Of a stretch of 6,446 nucleotides of DNA, positions 1 through 5,874 are shown piece by piece. Location of the stretch: positions 1 to 6,446 of the forward strand of contig JAYOTP010000049.1 in NCBI GenBank assembly GCA_038150465.1, in the 5' to 3' direction. Source of the stretch: RFXV01 sp038150465. Its GTDB lineage: Bacteria > Bacteroidota > Bacteroidia > Flavobacteriales > Schleiferiaceae. A program made the position numbers and the translations under genes. The notes beneath the pieces are model-generated. The model was given only the letters and a program-made list of their open reading frames with translations, did no database searches and was not told the origin of the DNA. How positions within the stretch are numbered: the stretch's first letter is position 1; the number at the start of each line of letters is the position of its first letter.

Positions 1-11
1 AATTCCTTCAG

Positions 12-809
12 ATGTCGCTCGTCACACTCACCACGGATTATGGAAGCCGAGACCCCTATGCGGCGGCGCTCAAAGGGCGTCTGTACACCGAGGTGCCCGA
101 TGCCCGCATTGTGGACATCAGCCATGAGGTGAGCCCACTGCACTTGGAAGAAGCCGCCTTTCTGCTCAGTCATTCATTCGGTCATTACCCGAAAGGAAGC
201 ATTCATCTGGTCGCTGTAGATGAGGGACACAGCACAGAGGTCCGTCCGCTGCTGATGCTCAAGGAAGGGCACTGGTTCATCGGCCCAGACAACGGCGTCC
301 TCCACATGATCCGACCGGAGATCCGGGCAGACCAACTCCTTGAGATCGACTTCCGATCCGAGGCCACGAACTTTCCTGCGCTGGACATCTATGTTCCTGC
401 GGCGGCCCATTTGCTTCGGGGCGGAGCAGGCGATCTGTTGGGCCACCCAACGGATACGATGATCGAAAAGAAGATCATGCGGCCCACTTTGGGCAATGAG
501 AAGGCGTCGATCACAGGGATCGTTCAGCACATCGATGCCTACGGCAACCTCATATCCAATATTCCCGGCAGTTGGATCAAAGAATACCAAGGCGATCGCT
601 CTCTGGAGATCGACCTGGGCAGAAGGCAGAAGATCTCCAAACTCTGCACCCATTACCGGGAAATGGATGATGGATTGCCACTGGCCCTGATCAATTCGAT
701 GGGCTATCTGGAGATCGCCGTCAAGCGGCAGGCCGGACCGGCCAACAATGGCGCCAGCCAATTGCTCGGACTATATTTACGCGACCGGATCGAAGTCCGA
801 TTCACATGA
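12..809 (+). CDS. DUF62 / SAM hydroxide adenosyltransferase family protein (chlorinase/fluorinase superfamily)
   Basis: This 265-residue cytoplasmic protein belongs to the family whose characterised members cleave S-adenosylmethionine to adenosine and methionine with water, and which includes the SAM-dependent fluorinase and chlorinase. The N-terminal domain starts with the family signature TTDYG (residues 7-11) and has VDEG (69-72, Asp70), Arg78 and GPDNG (91-95). The smaller C-terminal domain has IDAYGNLISNI (174-184) and NSMGYLEIAV (228-237). Length is normal for the family. The usual FHGRD motif, which supplies the histidine of the Asp-Arg-His catalytic set, reads NFPALD here (120-125), so that histidine is missing. 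I recall Bacteroidota relatives with a similar change, so this looks like a subfamily trait rather than damage. Hydrolase activity is therefore uncertain. The ATG at 12 places the signature at the expected distance from the N-terminus. The stop overlaps the next start (ATGA, 806-809). Family assignment is firm; the reaction is inferred. Confidence 0.88.
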   Translation: MSLVTLTTDYGSRDPYAAALKGRLYTEVPDARIVDISHEVSPLHLEEAAFLLSHSFGHYPKGSIHLVAVDEGHSTEVRPLLMLKEGHWFIGPDNGVLHMIRPEIRADQLLEIDFRSEATNFPALDIYVPAAAHLLRGGAGDLLGHPTDTMIEKKIMRPTLGNEKASITGIVQHIDAYGNLISNIPGSWIKEYQGDRSLEIDLGRRQKISKLCTHYREMDDGLPLALINSMGYLEIAVKRQAGPANNGASQLLGLYLRDRIEVRFT

Positions 810-1102
810 TCAGACGAATCGTGAAAATGGAGTTTCGGACGGGTGCGGCCGAGCAATTCGAAGCACTCTTCCGAAGCACTGCGCCGCACATCAGGGCGCA
901 AGAAGGATGTCAGCACCTTGAACTCCTCCGCGAGGAAGGCGGCTCGTCGGTCTACTTCACCTTCAGCATCTGGAAGGATCAGGCAGCTCTTCAGGCCTAC
1001 AGGCAGTCTGAGCTCTTCGCCCGTACCTGGAAGAAGACCAAAGCCCTGTTCGCCGACAAACCCATGGCGTGGAGCACGCAGCAACTCGAACTGCATCCAT
1101 GA
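806..1102 (+). CDS. small ABM-fold (antibiotic biosynthesis monooxygenase-like, dimeric alpha/beta barrel) protein
   Basis: This is a 98-residue soluble protein with the pattern of the ABM family: an N-terminal strand (RRIVKMEF, 3-10), a helix with Phe18 and Phe22, the EGC turn (33-35) before the strand HLELLREE, a central strand ending FSIW (53-56), and a helix with Tyr65, Ser68 and Phe71 (YRQSELF). It ends with Trp75, a TKALF helix and an MAWS strand (87-90). Such proteins form ferredoxin-like dimers. Members include cofactor-free oxygenases and haem-degrading enzymes, but many have no known substrate. I cannot assign a reaction here, and the name should not be read as evidence of antibiotic synthesis. 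The gene is coupled by ATGA overlaps to the DUF62 gene upstream (806-809) and gldF downstream (1099-1102), so all three are probably made together. No signal peptide or membrane segment is visible. Confidence 0.83.
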   Translation: MIRRIVKMEFRTGAAEQFEALFRSTAPHIRAQEGCQHLELLREEGGSSVYFTFSIWKDQAALQAYRQSELFARTWKKTKALFADKPMAWSTQQLELHP

Positions 1103-1830
1103 TCGCCTTGCTTTTTAAAGAGATCCGTGCCTTTTGGTATTCGCTCACTGGAACCGTGGTGATCGCCACCTATCTGCTGATCAACTCGGCCTTTTTGTGG
1201 ATCCTCAAAGGGCAGTTCAACCTTTTGGACAGCGGATGGGCGCATCTGGACAACCTGTTCATCCTCTCGCCCTGGATCTTCATGTTCCTGCTACCGGCCA
1301 TCACCATGCGGATGTTCTCCGAAGAGAAACGCAACGGCACACTCGAGCTGCTCTTCACCCAGCCCTTGAGTGAGTGGACCATCGTTCTGGCCAAATTCCT
1401 GGCCGCCTTTCTCCTGGTGGGTCTGGCCCTACTGCCTACTCTTTTATACTTCTACACCCTCTACGAACTGGGCGCCCCCCGCGGCATCATCGACACTGGC
1501 GGCAGCTGGGGGAGCTACATCGGTCTTTTGCTTCTGGGCGGCTCCTATGCAGCCATCGGCCTTTGGGCGTCCAGCCTGACGGACAACCCCATCATCGCCT
1601 TCTTGCTGGCCGCCCTCAGCTGTTTTGTCTTCTACTTTGGCTTTGGCGAACTCACGGCCCTTATCCCCGACAGTGACCTGGCGTATTTCCTCTCCGAGCT
1701 CAGCATTCACACCCACTACGAATCGGTCAGCCGTGGGGTTCTCGACAGCCGTGATCTGTTCTACTTTCTGAGTCTGACGGTCTTTTTTCTTTTGGCCACG
1801 CGCCTGACCCTTCAAAGCAGGAACTGGTGA
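1099..1830 (+). CDS. gldF: gliding-motility-associated ABC transporter permease GldF
   Basis: This 243-residue inner-membrane protein is of the ABC-2 permease type. Six hydrophobic segments are visible at roughly residues 17-37, 55-73, 97-120, 138-160, 164-185 and 218-237. Between the second and third lies the cytoplasmic motif SEEKRNGTLELLFTQPLS (74-91), typical of ABC-2 permeases and very like GldF. In Flavobacterium johnsoniae GldF works with the ATPase GldA and with GldG, and mutants lose gliding; the cargo is not known. I chose the ATG at 1099, which forms an ATGA overlap with the previous stop and puts the conserved FKEIRAFWYS stretch at the N-terminus. An in-frame ATG at 1069 would add ten unlikely residues inside the upstream gene. 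The stop overlaps the GTG start of gldG (1827-1830). The gene pair makes the assignment strong. The gene does not prove gliding, because related transporters occur in non-gliding bacteria. Confidence 0.92.
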   Translation: MIALLFKEIRAFWYSLTGTVVIATYLLINSAFLWILKGQFNLLDSGWAHLDNLFILSPWIFMFLLPAITMRMFSEEKRNGTLELLFTQPLSEWTIVLAKFLAAFLLVGLALLPTLLYFYTLYELGAPRGIIDTGGSWGSYIGLLLLGGSYAAIGLWASSLTDNPIIAFLLAALSCFVFYFGFGELTALIPDSDLAYFLSELSIHTHYESVSRGVLDSRDLFYFLSLTVFFLLATRLTLQSRNW

Positions 1831-3542
1831 GCCGCAAGTGGAGAGACATACTCATTTTTGTGTCGGCATCGGTCGTACTGCTGCTGGCCAATATGGCGCT
1901 GAGCGGCAGCTTCACCCGATGGGACCTCACTGAAGAGCACCGATATTCTCTCAGCCCGGCCACAGTGGATCTGATCCAAGAACTGGACGACCGCGTTCTG
2001 GTCAAGGTCTACCTCAAAGGCGATTTCCCTCCTGGTTTTCAAAAACTGCAGCGCGAAACGCAGAACCTGCTCAATGAGCTGCAGGCCTACAATTCCAATT
2101 TGCTCTTTCAGTTCATCGACCCATCGGATCAGGCCTCGGAAAAGGACAGGCAAGAAGTCTACCAGCAGCTCCGGTCCAAAGGGCTGATGCCCTTCCAGCT
2201 GGAAACCAACGAGTCATCGGGCAAGCGCACCCTCAATGTGTTTCCCGGAGCCCTGATCTCCAGCGGGGAGCGCGAGATCGCAGTGAACATCCTTCAGGCC
2301 CAAATGGGCGAGCGCCCAGAGGCGCAGATGAACGCGTCCATCGAGAAACTCGAGTACACCCTGGCCCAGGCCATTCGCAAGCTCACCATGGAGCGCAAGG
2401 CGCGCATTGCTTTTATAGAAGGACACGGCGAACTCAATCCGCGCTATTTGGCCGATCTGGGGCGCAGCCTGTCCGAACACTACACAGTGGACCGATTCAA
2501 CCTGCGCGAGTTTGCTGTGGATTCGGTCACTGGTGAGCCCTCTGTGCGCGCACAACTGTACCGACTGAACACTTACGACCTGGCCTTCATAGCCAAACCG
2601 ATGAAGGGCTTCTCCGATCTGGACCTCTACCTGCTCGACCAGTTCATCATGGGCGGAGGCAAATGCATCTGGGCGCTGGACATGGTCCTTGCAGAAATGG
2701 ACAGCCTCAGCAGCCGTTCGGAATTCCTTGCCCTGCCATTGGACGAGCGGCTTCGCCTGCGCAACAGCCTCTTTCGCTACGGCGTACGCGTGAATACAGA
2801 CCTCGTACAGGATCTTCTGGCCGCAGGACTGAACGATTCAAGAGAGGTGCTCCCCTGGGCCTATTCGCCCATGGTCATGCCCTACATCGACCATCCGGTG
2901 ACCAAAGACCTGAACGGCTTGCGGCTCGAATTCAGCAGCAGCATCGACACCCTGATCGCTCCGGGAATCAAAAAGACCGTCTTGCTGCAGAGCTCTCCGC
3001 GATCGGGACGGTTCAATGCACCACATCAGGTCAGCCTGGCCACCCTCTACCAATCGCCAGATGCTGCAGTCCTCAGGCAGGGGCCGCTCCCCCTGGCTGT
3101 GCTTTTGGAAGGTCGTTTCCCCTCGGCTTTTGTCAACCGCGTTCAACCCAGGGGCCGAATGGGCCAGCAATTGCCCATGCAAGACAGCAGCCTGCACACC
3201 CAGATGCTGGTGATCGCCGATGGAGACATCGCCAAGAACCAGTTGAACCTGATGAATCCTCAGATCCCCAAAGGCGTTCCCCTGCCCCTTGGATTCGATC
3301 AGTTCACCGGTGCGCAATACGGCAACAAGGAATTCATGCTCAATGCCTTTGACTACCTGCTCGACGACAGCGGACTGATGGAACTGCGTGCACGCGAACT
3401 GAAGATCCGGCTTTTGGACAGCCAGCGCAGACAGGACGAACGCAGCTTTTGGATCGCCGCCAATACCGGCATCCCTTTGGGCATTCTGCTCCTTTTTTCG
3501 ATCGGATATGCCTGGATCCGCAAACGCCTCTATGCCCGCTAG
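1827..3542 (+). CDS. gldG: gliding-motility-associated ABC transporter auxiliary/substrate-binding protein GldG
   Basis: This 571-residue protein is anchored in the inner membrane at both ends: a hydrophobic segment at about residues 8-26 and another at about 543-564 followed by the basic tail RKRLYAR. The large part between them should face the periplasm. After the first anchor comes the family stretch FTRWDLTEEHRYSLSP (29-44), then a region matching the GldG/ABC auxiliary domain: VKVYLKGDFPPGF (59-71), the ETQNLLNEL helix (77-85), FIDPSD (96-101), the helix SIEKLEYTLAQAI (171-183), and IAFIEGHGEL (194-203). An IFT52-like fold is usually predicted for this central part. The start is GTG, within a GTGA overlap with the gldF stop. 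The next in-frame ATG (1893) would remove most of the N-terminal anchor, so GTG is preferred. GldG is thought to be the extracytoplasmic partner of the GldA-GldF transporter. Length and topology are normal for the family. Confidence 0.92.
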   Translation: MSRKWRDILIFVSASVVLLLANMALSGSFTRWDLTEEHRYSLSPATVDLIQELDDRVLVKVYLKGDFPPGFQKLQRETQNLLNELQAYNSNLLFQFIDPSDQASEKDRQEVYQQLRSKGLMPFQLETNESSGKRTLNVFPGALISSGEREIAVNILQAQMGERPEAQMNASIEKLEYTLAQAIRKLTMERKARIAFIEGHGELNPRYLADLGRSLSEHYTVDRFNLREFAVDSVTGEPSVRAQLYRLNTYDLAFIAKPMKGFSDLDLYLLDQFIMGGGKCIWALDMVLAEMDSLSSRSEFLALPLDERLRLRNSLFRYGVRVNTDLVQDLLAAGLNDSREVLPWAYSPMVMPYIDHPVTKDLNGLRLEFSSSIDTLIAPGIKKTVLLQSSPRSGRFNAPHQVSLATLYQSPDAAVLRQGPLPLAVLLEGRFPSAFVNRVQPRGRMGQQLPMQDSSLHTQMLVIADGDIAKNQLNLMNPQIPKGVPLPLGFDQFTGAQYGNKEFMLNAFDYLLDDSGLMELRARELKIRLLDSQRRQDERSFWIAANTGIPLGILLLFSIGYAWIRKRLYAR

Positions 3543-3545
3543 CTT

Positions 3546-4541
3546 ATGAAGAATAAAAAGACCCTGTGGATGCTTCTGCCTTTGATCGCCGCCCTGGTGT
3601 GGTGGCTGAATCAAACGGATGACAGAGGAATGGGCGAGCTTTCGGAGGAGTCCTATGCCTTTGGAATTGAGGATACTGCATCGGTGGACCGCATCGTGAT
3701 CAGCAACAAAGTGCCTCAGCGGGTCAAACTCTACCGAAATAAGCAGGGCGTTTGGCAACTCAATGGAAGACCCATCCGCAAAGATGCCATGGAAGTGCTG
3801 ATGGAAACCCTGAAGCGCATGACCATGCGCAACTTCGTTCCGGAGAACAGTCGGGAGGAGATCATCCGACGGATGGCCACCTACGGGAAGGAAGTTGAAG
3901 TCTTTCAGGGCGATGAGTGCGTGGCCCATTTCTATGTCGGAACAGACACGCAGGATCAGCTGGGTACCTACATGCTCAAAAAAGGCGCCGCCCTTCCCTT
4001 CGCGGTGCACATACCCGGATTCAATGGCTACCTGTCCTCCCGCTTCATCACTGTGGAGGAGCTCTGGTACGACCGGCAGCTGATCGAAGCATCCCCGGCC
4101 CAGTGGGCACGTATCGAGGTGCAATGTGAAGATCCCGCCTGGCCCAGCTTTTCCCTGCAACAGAATGCAGGAAAATGGAAGCCGACCGGATCTGAGGCTG
4201 GGACCAATGGCACGAAGGCGTACATCGCTCAACTCGCACAGGCCAAATACGAGGGCGCCATTGTGGAAAGCGACGGCATCTATTCCCGCAAGGACAGTTT
4301 GCTGGCACTTACACCCTACTGGCAGCTGAAATGGACCTTGGAAGACAGCACTTCCCATCAGCTGAAAGCCTACCGCATCAAGCCTGCAGAAGACGCAGCC
4401 GATGCACAGGGAAATCCATTGCGCTACGACCCGGACCGAATGCACGGCATACTGGACGACGGCCGAATGGTGCTGCTTCAATTCTATGGAATGCGCCATG
4501 TAATGGGCGGACCCGACGCCTTGTCAATTTCCATTGAATAA
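3546..4541 (+). CDS. DUF4340 domain protein, membrane-anchored, partner of the GldFG transporter
   Basis: This 331-residue protein has a short basic N-terminus (MKNKK) and one hydrophobic stretch at about residues 6-21 with no lipobox cysteine. It is most likely a signal anchor with the rest in the periplasm. The body matches Bacteroidota DUF4340 proteins: VDRIVISN (47-54), GVWQLNG (68-74), a helix with KDAMEVLMETLKRM (79-92), FYVGTDTQDQLGTYML (129-144), HIPGFNGYLSSRF (155-167) and LWYDRQLI (173-180). No catalytic motif is recognised. DUF4340 genes commonly sit directly behind GldG-type genes in ABC-2 transporter operons, so an accessory role is inferred from context; there is no experimental function I know of. 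The ATG lies only 3 bases after the gldG stop, consistent with co-translation. It appears to be the last gene of the operon, because a new promoter follows. The C-terminus (about 230-331) carries no motif I recognise. Confidence 0.82.
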   Translation: MKNKKTLWMLLPLIAALVWWLNQTDDRGMGELSEESYAFGIEDTASVDRIVISNKVPQRVKLYRNKQGVWQLNGRPIRKDAMEVLMETLKRMTMRNFVPENSREEIIRRMATYGKEVEVFQGDECVAHFYVGTDTQDQLGTYMLKKGAALPFAVHIPGFNGYLSSRFITVEELWYDRQLIEASPAQWARIEVQCEDPAWPSFSLQQNAGKWKPTGSEAGTNGTKAYIAQLAQAKYEGAIVESDGIYSRKDSLLALTPYWQLKWTLEDSTSHQLKAYRIKPAEDAADAQGNPLRYDPDRMHGILDDGRMVLLQFYGMRHVMGGPDALSISIE

Positions 4542-4546
4542 AGACT

Positions 4547-4572
4547 GGTCAGGGCCCATTGGCCATAGGACC
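4547..4572 (+). other. imperfect inverted repeat overlapping the -33 element of the dnaN promoter
   Basis: An outer pair GGTC (4547-4550) and GACC (4569-4572) encloses an inner perfect hairpin, GGCC (4553-4556), loop CATT, GGCC (4561-4564). It starts 5 bases after the DUF4340 stop. It could be the 3' end structure of the operon, but no T-run follows, so it is not a standard intrinsic terminator. It also covers the TTG of the dnaN promoter. The role is open and the structure may be chance in GC-rich DNA. Confidence 0.3.
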
Positions 4573-4587
4573 TCCACCCTATATTTG
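4559..4587 (+). promoter_or_regulatory. Bacteroidota-type promoter for dnaN
   Basis: The sequence has TTG at 4559-4561, an 18-base spacer, and TATATTTG at 4580-4587. The second element is a full match to the Bacteroidota -7 consensus TAnnTTTG, and the first matches the short TTG -33 element at an accepted spacing. The start of transcription would fall near 4594, giving a leader of about 27 bases before the dnaN ATG. This is the only consensus match of this quality I found in the two intergenic regions. The two inverted repeats around it are described separately. Confidence 0.65.
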
Positions 4588-4599
4588 GTTGTTTAACCA
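4586..4599 (+). other. short perfect inverted repeat at the predicted dnaN transcription start
   Basis: TGGTT (4586-4590), a 4-base spacer GTTT, and AACCA (4595-4599) form a perfect 5-base dyad that begins within the -7 element and spans the expected transcription start. It could be an operator half-site pair or a small hairpin at the 5' end of the dnaN message. It is short enough to be chance. Confidence 0.25.
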
Positions 4600-4620
4600 G
4601 CCCATTCAATCCGAATCAAC

Positions 4621-5745
4621 ATGCGCTTCATCGTATCCAGTGGCACGCTCCTGAAACAGCTGCAAACCGCAGGTTCTGTCATCGGCGGCAGCAATGCCCT
4701 GCCCATATTGGAGAACTTCCTGTTCAAACTGAGTCCGAACCACCTGGCCATTACCGCCAGCGATATAGAAACGACCATGACCTGTGGTGTCTCTGTGGAA
4801 ACAGATGCCGAAGGAGAAGCCTGCGTTCCAGCGCGCATCCTGATCGACACACTGAAGACCTTCCCCGATCAACCGCTCACCTTTGACTTTGGCGACGGCA
4901 GTGCCCAGCAACTCGAGATCGTTTCTGAGTATGGGCGTTACGAAGTGCCCTTCTTCCCTACCGAAGAATACCCAAAACTGCCCGACCTTGAGGGCACCTC
5001 CTCCTCAGAGATCCCTTCTGGCGTTCTGGCCTCTGCCATTCAAAAGACCCTCTTCGCTGCCGGAAACGATGAATTGCGTCCGGTGATGTCCGGCGTGTAC
5101 TTTCAGCTCGATCCGGACGGGGCGACCTTCGTGGCCACCGATGCACACAAACTGGTGCGCTACAAGCGAAGCGATGTACAGAGTTCGGGAAGCGCCCACT
5201 TCATCATGCCCAAGAAACCTCTGAACATCCTGAAAGGCGTGTTGGGCAGTTCGGAGGAAACGGTCCAGATGAGCTACAACGACAAGAATTGCGCATTCAG
5301 TTTCGGCAGCATCGAGTTGAACTGCCGTCTGATCGACGGAACCTACCCGAACTACGAGGCGGTCATTCCCAAGGAGAATCCGAACAATCTGAAGGTTCGT
5401 CGGGAGTCCTTTCTGCACAGCATCAAACGGGTCAGCATCTTTTCCAACAAGACCACACATCAAATACGGCTCAAACTCGCCGGCTCAGAAGTGCATGTTC
5501 AGGCCGAGGATGTGGATTTCAGCAACAAGGCCTTTGAAAGACTCAGCGGCGACTACGAGGGCAGCGATATGGAGATCGGATTCAACTCCCGCTTTCTGAT
5601 CGAGATGATGTCCAACCTGGAAAGCGACGATGTACAGCTCGAACTTTCTGCACCCAACCGAGCCGGATTGCTTTCTCCTCAGGACGGCCTGGAAATGGGC
5701 GAAGAAGTGCTGATGCTGGTCATGCCGGTGATGATCAACAGCTGA
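4621..5745 (+). CDS. dnaN: DNA polymerase III subunit beta (sliding clamp)
   Basis: DnaN forms the ring-shaped dimer that holds DNA polymerase III on the template and is a docking site for other replication and repair proteins. The 374-residue length is normal for Bacteroidota. Three clamp domains fit residues about 1-122, 130-250 and 252-374. Family landmarks are NALPILENF (25-33), ITASDIETTM (44-53), RPVMSGVYF (153-161), FVATDAHKL (170-178), LIDGTYPNYEAVIP (237-250) and the C-terminal LMLVMPVMI (364-372), which helps build the pocket bound by clamp-binding motifs. All appear intact. The ATG at 4621 gives the usual MRFIVSS N-terminus. No Shine-Dalgarno sequence is visible upstream, which is common in this phylum. 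The gene has its own promoter and is separated from the upstream operon by 79 bases. dnaA is not in the window, so it is not in a dnaA-dnaN arrangement here. Confidence 0.97.
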   Translation: MRFIVSSGTLLKQLQTAGSVIGGSNALPILENFLFKLSPNHLAITASDIETTMTCGVSVETDAEGEACVPARILIDTLKTFPDQPLTFDFGDGSAQQLEIVSEYGRYEVPFFPTEEYPKLPDLEGTSSSEIPSGVLASAIQKTLFAAGNDELRPVMSGVYFQLDPDGATFVATDAHKLVRYKRSDVQSSGSAHFIMPKKPLNILKGVLGSSEETVQMSYNDKNCAFSFGSIELNCRLIDGTYPNYEAVIPKENPNNLKVRRESFLHSIKRVSIFSNKTTHQIRLKLAGSEVHVQAEDVDFSNKAFERLSGDYEGSDMEIGFNSRFLIEMMSNLESDDVQLELSAPNRAGLLSPQDGLEMGEEVLMLVMPVMINS

Positions 5746-5774
5746 GGATCGATACGCTTGTTGATAACTCAATT

Positions 5775-5800
5775 GTTAAAATCCAGGCGAAAGGCAAACA
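5775..5800 (+). repeat. imperfect direct repeat, copy 1
   Basis: GTTAAAAT (5775-5782), five bases, then CGAAAGGCAAACA (5788-5800). The same two blocks recur in the same order at 5821-5850. Agreement is exact in the first block, with one substitution and one inserted base in the second. It could be a duplicated leader segment or a protein-binding site. Confidence 0.4.
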
Positions 5801-5820
5801 AATCTCTTCCTTCGTTTGGA

Positions 5821-5850
5821 GTTAAAATGCGGTCGCCGAAAAGCAATACA
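5821..5850 (+). repeat. imperfect direct repeat, copy 2
   Basis: GTTAAAAT (5821-5828), eight bases, then CGAAAAGCAATACA (5837-5850). It begins 46 bases after the start of copy 1 and ends 24 bases before the ATG of the outer-membrane protein gene, so it probably lies in that gene's leader or promoter region. Confidence 0.4.
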
Positions 5851-5874
5851 GAGTAGGCATCAAAATCAAACCAA

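Larger units (their letters stand above)
5746..5874 (+). other. AT-rich intergenic region between dnaN and the outer-membrane protein gene
   Basis: This 129-base gap holds no gene I can support. It contains an imperfect direct repeat (separate entries), one near-match to a DnaA box (TGTTGATAA at 5759-5767, one mismatch to TTATCCACA on the other strand), and a weak -7-like sequence TTCGTTTG (5811-5818, one mismatch to TAnnTTTG) with no -33 element at the right distance. CAAAC (5796-5800) and GTTTG (5814-5818) could pair, but the loop is long and no T-run follows. I see no clear terminator for dnaN and no convincing promoter for the next gene, though one must be nearby unless the gene is read from dnaN. 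An A-rich stretch (5861-5874) precedes the next ATG, as is usual in Bacteroidota. Confidence 0.5.

Noticed and set aside
174..761. A 195-codon minus-strand frame opposite the DUF62 gene
   Set aside because: It is the antisense of a conserved gene, with no recognisable motifs and no start-site context.
12..809. A fluorinase or chlorinase
   Set aside because: The sequence looks like the general DUF62 type, and I cannot see halide-site features that would support halogenation.
1069..1098. An upstream ATG that would lengthen GldF by ten residues
   Set aside because: The extra residues are encoded inside the ABM gene and are not GldF-like. The ATGA overlap at 1099 matches the style of the other junctions.
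806..1102. Part of an antibiotic biosynthesis cluster, because of the ABM family name
   Set aside because: No biosynthetic enzymes such as polyketide or peptide synthases are nearby, and the ABM fold is common in housekeeping contexts.
2663..3352. A 229-codon plus-strand frame inside gldG
   Set aside because: It is an out-of-frame shadow of gldG. Its composition is rich in Pro, Arg, Gln and Ser, typical of a shifted reading of GC-rich codons.
2838..4499. A 553-codon open frame on the minus strand across gldG and the DUF4340 gene
   Set aside because: It lies wholly opposite two well-supported genes and bridges the gldG/DUF4340 junction. Its translation resembles no family I know and has no domain pattern. 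Long antisense frames are expected in GC-rich coding DNA where stop codons are rare on the opposite strand.
4547..4572. Intrinsic terminator after the DUF4340 gene
   Set aside because: The stem is interrupted and is followed by CTCCACCC rather than a T-run, so a standard terminator is not supported. It is kept only as an inverted repeat.
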